Positions 49,823-58,229 of a stretch of 64,000 bases of DNA are shown here, piece by piece. The position numbers and the translations under genes are program-made. Every line of letters starts with the position of its first letter. Position 1 is the stretch's first letter. The notes under the pieces were generated by a model. The model did no database searches. It was not told the origin of the DNA and saw only the letters and a program-made list of their open reading frames with translations. The stretch comes from Rhodobiaceae bacterium UBA7804 (GTDB taxonomy: Bacteria; Pseudomonadota; Alphaproteobacteria; Parvibaculales; Parvibaculaceae), in the NCBI GenBank assembly GCA_002480495.1, contig DLCG01000024.1:17313-81312 (forward strand). The letters run 5' to 3'.

Positions 49823-50992
49823 GTGAAGAATTTCAGCGACAAGGCTGCGATCGTCGGGATCGGCGAGACCGGCTATGTAAAAGGGTCGGACCAGACGGCC
49901 GTGGCCATGATGCTAGACGCCGCCAGGCGGGCCATCGCGGATGCGGGGCTGAAGCCTGGGGACATCGACGGCATGGTGCCGCCGCCCGTCTATACAACCT
50001 CGGAGGAACTGGCCGCCAACCTTGGCGTCGATGTGCTGCGATATGCATCGACGGTCAACATGGGAGGCGCGAGCCCGACTACCGCGTTGCAGAATGCCGC
50101 CATGGCCGTGGCCTCCGGTATCTGCGACAACGTGCTGGTCACGCTCGGCTGGAATGGCTACTCGGCGCTGCGTCCAAAAGCGGGGGTGCCGCCAAGCCGG
50201 CCAATGAACATGAACACGCTGACCTCGACCATCCGGGGTTACTATCTCCCCTATGGCGTTCTGTTGCCGGTGCAGATGTATGCTTGGCTCGCGACGCGGC
50301 ACTCGAAACTTTACAATGTCGGCCCCGAGGCGACGGGTTGGATTGCGATGGCGTGCCGCAAGCACGCCCAACTCAACGACCGCGCCCTGACCTGCGGTCA
50401 ACCGATGACGATGGACGATTACATGCGGTCGCGCATGGTGTCCTCGCCGTTCCGTTTATTCGATTGCTGTCTCGAGACGGATGGGGCCTGCGCCGTCGTG
50501 GTGACGAGCGCCGAGCGGGCGAAGGACTTGCCTCACAGGCCGGTCTATATCTCCGGCGCGGCCGAGGGCCATCCTTATCCTGCCGACGATATTCCGTCAC
50601 GGCCGGATCCTTTCAAGATCGGTTTGAGCTACGCCGCGCCACGCGCTTTCGCCATGGCCGGCGTGACACCGAAGGACATGGACTTTCTGCAGGTCTACGA
50701 CTGTTTCACCTATGTCGTGCTGCTCCAGCTCGAAGCCCTGGGTTATTTCGAGCCGGGTGGCGCACTCGATTTCGTCAAGGATGGACAGATCGAGCTCGGC
50801 GGCAAGTTCCCGCTCAATACGCATGGCGGGCTTTTGAGCGAGGCGCATGTGTGGGGCCTCAATCATGTGCTTGAGGCGACCCGCCAATTGCGCGGCGATG
50901 CGGGCAAGCGGCAAATTCCGGATGCCGAAATCGGACTCGTGACCGGATGGGGCGATCTCGGCGATGGCAGCCTCGCGATTTTGAGGAGGTAA
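49823..50992 (+). CDS. Thiolase-fold enzyme of the SCP-x/Ltp2 type (second copy)
   Basis: 389 residues from a GTG at 49823, preceded by GAGGG; homology to the first copy (13175) begins here. As in that copy, the thiolase nucleophile position lacks Cys (STVNMGGASPTTALQN). YDCFTYVVLLQLE replaces the YDSF loop, and the C-terminus has NTHGGLLSEAHVWGLNH and VTGWGDLGDGS. It is followed after 2 bases by a DUF35 gene and then two acyl-CoA dehydrogenase genes. This order mirrors the actinobacterial igr operon, where Ltp2 cleaves the last side-chain unit. Confidence 0.8.
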   Translation: MKNFSDKAAIVGIGETGYVKGSDQTAVAMMLDAARRAIADAGLKPGDIDGMVPPPVYTTSEELAANLGVDVLRYASTVNMGGASPTTALQNAAMAVASGICDNVLVTLGWNGYSALRPKAGVPPSRPMNMNTLTSTIRGYYLPYGVLLPVQMYAWLATRHSKLYNVGPEATGWIAMACRKHAQLNDRALTCGQPMTMDDYMRSRMVSSPFRLFDCCLETDGACAVVVTSAERAKDLPHRPVYISGAAEGHPYPADDIPSRPDPFKIGLSYAAPRAFAMAGVTPKDMDFLQVYDCFTYVVLLQLEALGYFEPGGALDFVKDGQIELGGKFPLNTHGGLLSEAHVWGLNHVLEATRQLRGDAGKRQIPDAEIGLVTGWGDLGDGSLAILRR

Positions 50993-50994
50993 AA

Positions 50995-51417
50995 ATGGAA
51001 ATTGAGCAACCGAAATATCCTCAGCCCGCGACCGTCGATCCGGTCGACGCGGAGTTCTGGAAGCTTTGCCAGGACAGCGTCCTGCGGTTTCAGCAGTGCA
51101 GCCATTGTGATACCTGGCGGTTCCTTCCGCGCTACATGTGCGCAAAATGCGGTTCGCCGGATTACGAGTGGATGCCGAGCAGCGGGCGCGGGCGCATTTT
51201 TTCCTGGACGGTGACCTACCAGCCCTTTCATCCGGCTTTCGCACGCGACGTGCCCTACATAGCTGCGGTCGTGGAATTGGAAGAAGGCGTCCGCATGGCG
51301 ACGCGCTTGCTCGACTGCGACCCGGAGGCAGTTGAACTGGACATGCCTGTGGTCCTTGTCTTCAGGGATATCGGCGACGGATTCATGCTTCCGTGTTTCA
51401 AACCTGCGCCGAAATAA
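50995..51417 (+). CDS. Zn-ribbon/OB-fold protein (DUF35), second copy
   Basis: 140 residues. Zinc ribbon CSHCDTWRFLPRYMCAKCGS (about 36-55), then an OB fold (GRIFSWTVTYQPFHPAFARDVPYIAAVVELEEG). It directly follows the thiolase-fold gene, with AGGAGG overlapping that gene's stop region. It should form a complex with that enzyme, as ChsH2 does with Ltp2. Confidence 0.85.
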   Translation: MEIEQPKYPQPATVDPVDAEFWKLCQDSVLRFQQCSHCDTWRFLPRYMCAKCGSPDYEWMPSSGRGRIFSWTVTYQPFHPAFARDVPYIAAVVELEEGVRMATRLLDCDPEAVELDMPVVLVFRDIGDGFMLPCFKPAPK

Positions 51418-51455
51418 AAGCAAAGCCAATCGCATCTACGCATCGGAGATCGAAA

Positions 51456-52649
51456 ATGGATCTGGCATATGGCCCCAAATACGAGGCCTTCCGGGAAGAG
51501 GTCAGGGCGTTCCTGACGAAATACAAGAGTCAGGCGCCTAAGGGTCTCGGTGCTGCCGGGCGCCCGTCTCCCGAAGCCTGTTCCTGGCAGCAACTGCTGA
51601 TCCAGCACGGCTATGCCGCGCGGACGATTCCGAAAGACTACGGAGGCTATGGTGCAAAGCCGGATATTCTCGAATCGCGCATCATCGCGGAGGAATTTTC
51701 CGCTGCTCGTGTTCCTTCGGCGTTGCAGAACCAGGGTATCTCCATGCTGGTGCCGACGCTTCTCGAGCTTGGCACCGAGGAGCAGAAGAAAAAATGGGTG
51801 AAGCCGACGCTTCGCGGCGAGGTGGTCTGGTGCCAGGGATATTCCGAGCCTGGTTCCGGTTCGGACCTCGCCAGCCTTCAGACAAGGGCGACTGTCGATG
51901 GCGACGATTTCGTCATCAACGGCCAGAAGATCTGGACCAGCACCGCGCATGAGGCAGACATGATCTTCTGCCTGGTGCGCACCGAGCCCGACAAGCCGAA
52001 GCATGAAGGCATTTCCTATCTGATTTTCTCGATGAAGACGCCCGGCATCGAAGTCCGTCCGCTCACCACCATGACGGGCCATGCCGAATTCAACGAAGTC
52101 TTCTTCACCGATGTGCGCGTGCCGAAGACGCAGATCGTCGGCCAGCGCGGGCAGGGGTGGTTCGTCGCCAACGCAACGCTGAAACACGAACGCGGAATGC
52201 TGGGCGATCCGGCCGCTATGGAAACCAGGTTCCAGGCCCTTGTCGATCTGATGCACGAGGAGACTGTCGACGGGCAGCGGGCCATCGACAATCCAATTTT
52301 CCGGGACCGCCTGGTAAGGCTTCAGGCAGAACTTGCTGCCATGAAGTTCAATGGGCTCCGGCTGCTGACCAGCGCCAGCAAGGGTGAGGATCCCGGCTTG
52401 GCGCGTCTGATCGTGAAGCTTCAGTCCTGCGAACTTACCCATCAAATATCGGCGCTCGCGATCGACGTCATGGGAGAGCTTGGCGTTCTCTACGACGACA
52501 GCCCCTATCTGCGTAGCCACGGCTCGTGGCAGTGGGGATACATGTTTCAGCTCGGGCTCATCATCGGCGGCGGCACGGCGCAGATTCAGAAAAACATTAT
52601 TTCGGAACGTGGGCTTGGAATGCCGCGCGAACCGAAGCTGGCAAAATAG
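51456..52649 (+). CDS. Acyl-CoA dehydrogenase, larger subunit of a probable heteromeric pair
   Basis: 397 residues. WCQGYSEPGSGSDLASLQTRA (about 127), GQKIWTSTAHEADMIFCLVRTE (about 154), and the C-terminal GGGTAQIQKNIISERGLGMPRE (FAD-phosphate contact) match FadE enzymes of side-chain oxidation. It is followed 11 bases later by a shorter partner lacking some active-site residues, as in the alpha2-beta2 ChsE-type dehydrogenases. Start 51456 (MDLAYGPKY) follows GGAGATC. Confidence 0.86.
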   Translation: MDLAYGPKYEAFREEVRAFLTKYKSQAPKGLGAAGRPSPEACSWQQLLIQHGYAARTIPKDYGGYGAKPDILESRIIAEEFSAARVPSALQNQGISMLVPTLLELGTEEQKKKWVKPTLRGEVVWCQGYSEPGSGSDLASLQTRATVDGDDFVINGQKIWTSTAHEADMIFCLVRTEPDKPKHEGISYLIFSMKTPGIEVRPLTTMTGHAEFNEVFFTDVRVPKTQIVGQRGQGWFVANATLKHERGMLGDPAAMETRFQALVDLMHEETVDGQRAIDNPIFRDRLVRLQAELAAMKFNGLRLLTSASKGEDPGLARLIVKLQSCELTHQISALAIDVMGELGVLYDDSPYLRSHGSWQWGYMFQLGLIIGGGTAQIQKNIISERGLGMPREPKLAK

Positions 52650-52660
52650 GAATTTATCCG

Positions 52661-53746
52661 ATGGAATTTGCATTGTCGGAAGAGCAGCGCATGTTGCAGG
52701 ACAGCGTCCGCCGTTTTCTTGAACAGAATTCGCCGCTTGACAAGGTGCGCCTTGCCGCCGGGAACACGCATACCGTTCAGCGGTCCCTGTGGGCGGGCGC
52801 CAGCGAACTGGGTATCCCTGGAATGCTGATTCCGGAAGATTTTGGCGGCATGGGTCTTGGGTTTCTCGACGCGGCGATCGTTTACGAGATGTTCGGTCGG
52901 TATGTGGCGCCGCTGCCTTTCCTTGGGACCGCCGTCATGGCGCCGCTCGCGCTGATGCTTGCAGGCAGTGAGGCCCAGCAGGAAAAGTGGCTGCCGAAGA
53001 TCGCCGCAGGCGAGATTATCGCAGGCGTGGCCGTCACGGAAAGCATCGGCGTCCGCGAAGGTGCCGGCGTGAAGGCCGGGAAGGGAACGCTCACGGGCAA
53101 GGCCCTCTTCGTAGTCGACTGGGCTGAGGCCGATCTCTACATCGTGGCCGACAGCGACCATGGATTTCATCTCGTTTTGCCCGACGCGAAGGGTTTGTCG
53201 CGGCGGGCGCTCAACACCATCGACAAGACCCGATCGGTTGGCGAACTTGTCTTCGATCAGGTCGCGGCTGAGCCATTGCCCCGATCCAGCGCCGACGCGG
53301 TTGCACGGGTGATAGATGCCGGCAGGGTCATGCTTGCCGCCGACACCCTCGGCGCGGGTCAGATGATGATCGAGAAGGCGGTCGCTTATGCGGGAGAGCG
53401 CAAGCAGTTCGGTCGTGTGATCGGGTCGTTTCAGGCCGTGAAACACCTCTGCGCCGAGATGGCGGCCGCTCTCGAACCATCGCGTTCGCTGGTGTGGTAT
53501 GCGGCCCATGCGCTGGACGAGGTGCCGGACGACGCACGCCTCATGGCATGTCATGCCAAGAGCCATCTGTCGGAAGTGGGCCGCTTCGTCGCGCGCACCG
53601 CGACAGAGGTTCATGGCGGCATGGGCTTCACCGATCTGCTTGGCCTGCATTACTGGTTCAAGCGTATTGGTTTCGACCGGCAGTTGCTGGGCGGGCCGGA
53701 GCTGGTTCGTCTTGAAGCCGCGCGCTTGCAGGGCTGGGCTGCCTAG
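52661..53746 (+). CDS. Acyl-CoA dehydrogenase, smaller subunit of a probable heteromeric pair
   Basis: 361 residues. FAD-side motif RKQFGRVIGSFQAVKHLCAEM (about 246) is kept. The middle domain is short and lacks the usual TEPxxGSD loop (VAVTESIGVREGAGVKAG instead). Near the C-terminus HGGMGFTDLLGLHYWFKR has Leu where the family often has the catalytic Glu (GFTxExD). This fits the non-catalytic partner in heterotetrameric FadE pairs. Start 52661 follows AGGAATTT. It closes the Ltp2-like/DUF35/FadE/FadE set. Confidence 0.84.
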   Translation: MEFALSEEQRMLQDSVRRFLEQNSPLDKVRLAAGNTHTVQRSLWAGASELGIPGMLIPEDFGGMGLGFLDAAIVYEMFGRYVAPLPFLGTAVMAPLALMLAGSEAQQEKWLPKIAAGEIIAGVAVTESIGVREGAGVKAGKGTLTGKALFVVDWAEADLYIVADSDHGFHLVLPDAKGLSRRALNTIDKTRSVGELVFDQVAAEPLPRSSADAVARVIDAGRVMLAADTLGAGQMMIEKAVAYAGERKQFGRVIGSFQAVKHLCAEMAAALEPSRSLVWYAAHALDEVPDDARLMACHAKSHLSEVGRFVARTATEVHGGMGFTDLLGLHYWFKRIGFDRQLLGGPELVRLEAARLQGWAA

Positions 53747-53850
53747 ACTCCTACCTGGATACCGGGACGCATGGATATGGTTGTCGATGAGTGTTGCCGC
53801 GACTCATGGTGCGGTGATATTTGCACCGGCTTGGCAATGGGGAGATACAC

Positions 53851-55050
53851 ATGAATATCGACTTCACGCCGGAGGATGAGGCATTTCGCGACGAGGTTCG
53901 CGGGTTTATTGCGGCGAACCTTCCGCGGGAATGCGCGGATTCGCCGGCCTTGGGTGTGATGACCGACAAAAGTGTGGTCAAGCGCTGGCACAAGACGCTT
54001 TACGAAAAAGGCTGGGCCGCGCCCGCTTGGCCCGAGGAGTATGGCGGCACGGGATGGAACGCGACGCAGCGGTTTATCTTCAACGAGGAAATTGCCAGAG
54101 CCAATGCACCGCGTCTGATGCCCTTCGGGCTGACCATGGTCGGCCCGGTGATCTACACCTTCGGCAACGCCGAACAGAAGAGCCGCCACTTGCAGGGCAT
54201 ACTTTCGGGCGACGTCTGGTGGTGCCAGGGCTATTCCGAACCGGGCGCCGGTTCCGATCTCGCCTCCCTTAAAACGACGGCGGCGCGCGACGGCGATCAT
54301 TACGTCGTCAACGGCCAGAAAATATGGACGTCCTATGCGCATGAGGCCGACTGGATTTTCTGCCTGGTGCGCACCGAACAGAGCGCCAGGCGGCAGGAAG
54401 GGATTTCCTTCCTGCTCATCGACATGAGGACACCCGGTGTCGAAGTGCGTCCGATCATCTCGATCGCCGGTCTGCACCATCTCAACGAAGTGTTTTTTAC
54501 CGACGTCAAGGTGCCTGTGCAAAATCTCATAGGCGAGGAAAACAAGGGTTGGACCTACGCCAAGTACCTGCTTGTCCACGAGAGAACGAGTATCGGCGGC
54601 GTCCCCGAGTCCAAGAAGAAGGCTGCGCATATCCGGGCGATAGCACGAGCGGAGCGGAACGCGGATGGGGGGGCGTTGATGGACGATCCCGCGTTCCAGC
54701 GCAAACTCGCCGAGATAGAAGTCAGGCTCACCAGTCTCGAATACATGAATCTGCGGATTCTCGCCGATGCGGCGGCGGGAAAGGCTGTTGGACCGCAATC
54801 GTCCCTGCTGAAGATCGTCGGCAGCGAGGTTCAGCAGGCTTTGGGTGAGCTCGCTGTCGAAGCCGTTGGCTATTATATCGAACCGGTCGGGCAAGGAGCC
54901 CTGCCCGGCGGCGCCAACGCACGGGGTATAGGCCCTGCCCATGCGTGGAACGTGTGGGCGGATTACGGCTACGGCCGCGCCGCGAGCATCTATGGTGGAT
55001 CGAATGAGATTCAACACGACGTCATCGCCAAGGCGATCCTTAATCTTTGA
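53851..55050 (+). CDS. Acyl-CoA dehydrogenase (tandem paralogue A)
   Basis: 399 residues, FadE17-like. WWCQGYSEPGAGSDLASLKT (about 128), GQKIWTSYAHEADWIFCLVRTE, and the ending YGRAASIYGGSNEIQHDVIAKAILNL. It is very similar to the next gene, clearly a tandem duplication. The His-Asp in NEIQHDVIA replaces Arg-Asn of paralogue B, so FAD or subunit contacts may differ. It has its own start site with GGGGAG; 104 bp separate it from the upstream dehydrogenase. Confidence 0.87.
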   Translation: MNIDFTPEDEAFRDEVRGFIAANLPRECADSPALGVMTDKSVVKRWHKTLYEKGWAAPAWPEEYGGTGWNATQRFIFNEEIARANAPRLMPFGLTMVGPVIYTFGNAEQKSRHLQGILSGDVWWCQGYSEPGAGSDLASLKTTAARDGDHYVVNGQKIWTSYAHEADWIFCLVRTEQSARRQEGISFLLIDMRTPGVEVRPIISIAGLHHLNEVFFTDVKVPVQNLIGEENKGWTYAKYLLVHERTSIGGVPESKKKAAHIRAIARAERNADGGALMDDPAFQRKLAEIEVRLTSLEYMNLRILADAAAGKAVGPQSSLLKIVGSEVQQALGELAVEAVGYYIEPVGQGALPGGANARGIGPAHAWNVWADYGYGRAASIYGGSNEIQHDVIAKAILNL

Positions 55051-55055
55051 AAGCG

Positions 55056-55104
55056 GCGGACAATTCGGTCTTTTGTCCGCTCCGATAAAATTATTATAAT
55101 GAAA
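55056..55104 (+). promoter_or_regulatory. Hairpin, promoter and candidate operator between the tandem dehydrogenases
   Basis: CGGACAA (55057-55063) and TTGTCCG (55073-55079) can form a 7-bp stem just after the stop of paralogue A. TTGTCC also serves as a -35 (55073-55078) with TATAAT at 55095-55100, spacer 16. AATTAT-TATA-ATGAAA (55089-55104) matches 10 of 12 half-site bases of the ATTYAT-N4-ATRAAT motif. So paralogue B can be expressed separately. Confidence 0.5.
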
Positions 55105-55142
55105 ATACAAGTACCCGGATCGTTGCCGCGAAAGGTCAGCAG

Positions 55143-56342
55143 ATGGATATCGAGCTTACGAAAGAGGACGAAGCCTTCCGCGCGGAAGTCCGCCGGTTCA
55201 TTTCGGAAAAACTGCCAATGGAGCTCGCGGAGAGAGAGACAGTGGGCGCGTCTGGCGAGCGCGGAGCGCTCAGGCGCTGGCAGAAGGACCTCCACGAGAA
55301 AGGCTGGGTAGCGGTCAATTGGCCCAGGCAGTATGGCGGCACTGGATGGACGCCGATGCAGAAACATATTTTCAACGAGGAGATGGCTGCCGCTAACGCG
55401 CCGCGTCTGTCGCCTTTCGGTCTGTCGATGGTCGGGCCGGTGATTTACACTTTCGGCAACGAAGAACAAAAGAAGCAGCATTTGCCGGGTATATTGTCGG
55501 GAGATGTTTGGTGGTGCCAAGGCTATTCGGAGCCAGGATCCGGATCGGACCTCGCCTCGCTGAGGACCAGGGCCGTGCGTCAGGGCGACCATTACATCGT
55601 CAACGGCCAGAAAATCTGGACGTCCTATGCCCACGAAGCCGATTGGATTTTCTGTCTCGTGCGAACGGATGAGACCGCTAAACCGCAGGAAGGTATCTCG
55701 TTCCTTCTGATCGACATGAAGACGCCCGGCATCGAGGTGAAGCCCATCATTTCCATCGATGGCCTGCATCACCTGAATGAAGTTTTTTTCACTGACGTCA
55801 AGGTGCCGGTGACGAACCGCATCGGCGATGAAAACAAGGGCTGGACCTACGCCAAGTTCCTGCTCGTCAATGAGCGCACCGGCATTGCGGGTGTTCCCGA
55901 GTCCAAGCGCAAGATCGCGCACCTCAGAAAAATCGCCAGACAGGAAAGGCTTGGCGATGGCACGGCGCTGGCGGACGATCCCGCATTCATGACGAAGCTC
56001 GCCGAAATCGAGGTAAAGCTTACGGGGCTCGAATATACCAATCTGCGGATCGTCGCGGATGAGGTGGCGGGCCGCCCTGCGGGCCCCTCTTCCTCGACCT
56101 TGAAGATCGTCGGGACCGAAGTTCAGCAGGCGTTGTCGGAGCTTGCCGTCGAAGCAGTCGCCTTCTACGCCATGCCGTTCCAGAGGGAACACTTGATGGG
56201 AATCGCCAATGAGGCGCCCATCGGGCCCGCCTATGCGGTGAGTGTGACAAGCGCCTATAATTTCGGCCGCGCCGCTTCGATTTATGGCGGTTCGAACGAA
56301 ATCCAGCGCAACGTCATCGCAAAGGCCGTTCTGGGACTTTGA
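55143..56342 (+). CDS. Acyl-CoA dehydrogenase (tandem paralogue B)
   Basis: 399 residues. WWCQGYSEPGSGSDLASLRT, GQKIWTSYAHEADWIFCLVRTD and GRAASIYGGSNEIQRNVIAKAVLGL, the last being the full FAD-contact consensus. About equal in length and collinear with paralogue A. It would desaturate a second acyl-CoA of the pathway or a chain-length variant. Last intact gene of the catabolic island. Confidence 0.87.
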   Translation: MDIELTKEDEAFRAEVRRFISEKLPMELAERETVGASGERGALRRWQKDLHEKGWVAVNWPRQYGGTGWTPMQKHIFNEEMAAANAPRLSPFGLSMVGPVIYTFGNEEQKKQHLPGILSGDVWWCQGYSEPGSGSDLASLRTRAVRQGDHYIVNGQKIWTSYAHEADWIFCLVRTDETAKPQEGISFLLIDMKTPGIEVKPIISIDGLHHLNEVFFTDVKVPVTNRIGDENKGWTYAKFLLVNERTGIAGVPESKRKIAHLRKIARQERLGDGTALADDPAFMTKLAEIEVKLTGLEYTNLRIVADEVAGRPAGPSSSTLKIVGTEVQQALSELAVEAVAFYAMPFQREHLMGIANEAPIGPAYAVSVTSAYNFGRAASIYGGSNEIQRNVIAKAVLGL

Positions 56343-56369
56343 CGGCCCATCCGGGATGCGGCCCTTGTG

Positions 56370-56930
56370 TCAGTCCGCCAATCCGTCGGTCTCAGTGGCC
56401 TGTGAATAGGGCTTGAGCTGGTGATCGACATTGCCGAACTGGGTGCCGATCACGGTGAGGTGATTGTAGCGGCCGACATTGAGTTCGTCGGTCATGCCCA
56501 TGTAGCCGACCGCTTCGGCGGAGAACGCCGCAATCGCCCGATCGGTCGCCTTCTCGACGAGAGGAAGGCCTTTCTTTTGCGCCAAGCAGCGCATCGGTGC
56601 CGACCTTGACGTTCTCGAAGGTGATTTCCAAGGCGCGGCGACCATCGACTGTCGGATAGTCGCACACCGGGACGCCGTCGCGGTCGCGCTGGGCGCCCGG
56701 CGTGTGGGCCGTGACGACGAGTTTCTGCACACAGCGCGCGCCGCGATGACGACTTCCTTGTCGCCGCTGATGACGTAGCCGGCGCCATCCTTCTTCGCGG
56801 TCGTGGTGAGATCGGCCAGATTCTGCGACTCGGTATAGCGAGGGCTCAGACCGTTTTGCCGCCGATCGCGTCCGGCGGTCTTGTCTTGCTAAGGAGGTCC
56901 TTGACGATCGGGCCAAGCTCGACCGGATCG
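56370..56930 (-). pseudogene. Acyl-CoA dehydrogenase pseudogene
   Basis: Pieces of an acyl-CoA dehydrogenase lie in different reverse frames: KLVVTAHTPGAQRDRDGVPVCDYPTVDGRRALEITFENVKVGTDALLG-type middle domain (near 56580-56730), a frame shift, then LPLVEKATDRAIAAFSAEAVGYM and FGNVDHQLKPYSQATE (56370-56560). The N-terminal domain is mostly missing and the dimer-helix region is shortened. It belongs to a different dehydrogenase subfamily from the four intact ones. It marks the broken right edge of the island. Confidence 0.72.
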
Positions 56931-57046
56931 AAACGGCGTTTCGGATTGATGGCGGGCCCCTGCAACCAAATTAAGCCCGCTAGTACAGCACGCTAGCGAG
57001 CTTTTCGACTCTCAAGCTATAGTCCGGAAATGCGATCGGGTACCAT

Positions 57047-57139
57047 ATGGGAACCACTAAAAATCAAGCTGTAGCCATACTCGGAGGAGGAGTGTTCGGT
57101 ATTTCTGGAACTTTTGCTCATGGCGCGATGGCGCCATAG
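57047..57139 (+). pseudogene. Possible N-terminal scrap of an FAD-dependent oxidoreductase
   Basis: A 30-codon frame reads MGTTKNQAVAILGGGVFGIS then soon stops. VAILGGGVFG fits the GxGxxG dinucleotide-binding turn at the start of flavoproteins. Too short to be sure. The remaining bases of 56931-57284 show no other gene; 57140-57284 has no recognisable homology. Confidence 0.25.
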
Positions 57140-57284
57140 GTGTTGATGTCGCCTACGCATGGCAAGGTTGTGTTCTGTAAAATCGGGCCGACTAATGCGG
57201 CTTGGCGAGGTTGCACAAGCAAGTCACGTTGGGATTCACGCTGACATACCGCCAGAACTGCTATTGCGACGCGGGGTTCCTCGC

Positions 57285-58010
57285 TTATCCAAGCTTTAAT
57301 AAGCGCTTCAGAGCTAGTCGGTAGCGCGCCGGAGCAGTCTTCCAGGCAAGAGGAAGCAGGGTTATGAGCCCAAGGGCGAGCACCGTTAACCCGGCACGCC
57401 GCCAGTCACCGGAGGCGAGCTCATCTCCGAAATGCGCGAGCAGGAAGCTCGCCGGGATGATACCGAACAGGGTCGCAACGGCAAAGCGCCAAGTCCTGAG
57501 CGGCGTCAGACCGGCGGCGTAGCTGATGATGTCGAAGGACAGGAACGGCATGAGCCGTGTCGCGAACACGACCGCCATGAGGGCGTTCTGGGACGTGATG
57601 AAGCGGTGCAGGACACCCATCGACAGCCGCGTGCCGAGCCATGCCTTGAGTGCGTCGTATCCGATGAGGCGCGCGACGCCAAAAGCGGTTAGGGCGCCGA
57701 TCTCGGAGCCAATGGCAACGTAGAACGCGCCCCAGTAATGGCCGTAGGCCGCGCCGGAGGCGAGCGCGATCGGCGCGCTTGGAATCGGGCTCATGACAAT
57801 GGCGACGGTCATCAGGCCGATGATCAAAAAGGGACCGAGCGGGCCGAATTGCATCACAGCCTGCTCAAGCGCTGCGCCGTCGCGCAGGCGGTCCAGTATG
57901 CCGATGCGCCATAACACAAGGACGGTCGCGAGGAAGACGGCCAACACCGCCAGACCGGCGATGATGCGGGGCCAGGGTGGATTGGGTCGTGTGTCCTGCC
58001 CTTCGTTCAC
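57285..58010 (-). CDS. TVP38/TMEM64 (DedA/VTT-domain) membrane protein
   Basis: 241 residues, about six hydrophobic segments. The VTT domain core is IVMSPIPSAPIALASGAAYGHYWGAFYVAIGSEIGALTAFGVARLIG (about 70-115, with the two helix-breaking proline/glycine loops) and FATRLMPFLSFDIISYAAGLT (about 150). Such proteins are often found with mercury and other metal-resistance genes and may act as lipid scramblases or transporters. The start is GTG 58010, overlapping the upstream small gene's stop by the GTGA arrangement, with GGAC upstream. Confidence 0.82.
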   Translation of the reverse strand: MNEGQDTRPNPPWPRIIAGLAVLAVFLATVLVLWRIGILDRLRDGAALEQAVMQFGPLGPFLIIGLMTVAIVMSPIPSAPIALASGAAYGHYWGAFYVAIGSEIGALTAFGVARLIGYDALKAWLGTRLSMGVLHRFITSQNALMAVVFATRLMPFLSFDIISYAAGLTPLRTWRFAVATLFGIIPASFLLAHFGDELASGDWRRAGLTVLALGLITLLPLAWKTAPARYRLALKRLLKLG

Positions 58011-58159
58011 ATTGGTCCTTTGGTGATTTCGCTCAGGGGACGGTGCACGTCGAACAGCTTGGCGTTGAGGTTTTCGATGGCGGGCGCCAGCCCGTCCATC
58101 GCCTCGGCCGTGTCCTGGCCGAAGGGACCGTTACAGACGAAGTCGAACTGCATCAGCAT
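58007..58159 (-). CDS. Internally deleted YdhR-like small protein (50 aa)
   Basis: MLMQFDFVCNGPFGQDTAEAMDGLAPAIEN resembles the N-terminus of the YdhR family (NGPFG...LA..I) and LNAKLFDVHRPLSEITKG its C-terminus (KVFDVNEPLSQIN). The roughly 50 residues between, including the substrate-pocket segment with EAGGIYLF, are missing, and the frame is kept. YdhR-family proteins are about 100 residues and are proposed monooxygenases or heme-type fold proteins. This short version is probably inactive but still overlaps the TVP38 start and may couple its translation. Confidence 0.5.
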   Translation of the reverse strand: MLMQFDFVCNGPFGQDTAEAMDGLAPAIENLNAKLFDVHRPLSEITKGPM

Positions 58160-58229
58160 CACAGAACCGTCCCTTTCTCTCCTTGGGGGCGGCTGCCGCA
58201 TCCAGGATGCGGCAGCCGCCTTCCAGACG

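Noticed and set aside
13175..56342. Steroid (cholesterol/bile acid) degradation cluster
   Set aside because: Side-chain-type genes are present, but no 3-ketosteroid dehydrogenase, ketosteroid hydroxylase, or HsaC-like extradiol dioxygenase was seen, while BadH, BadI and AliA types are.
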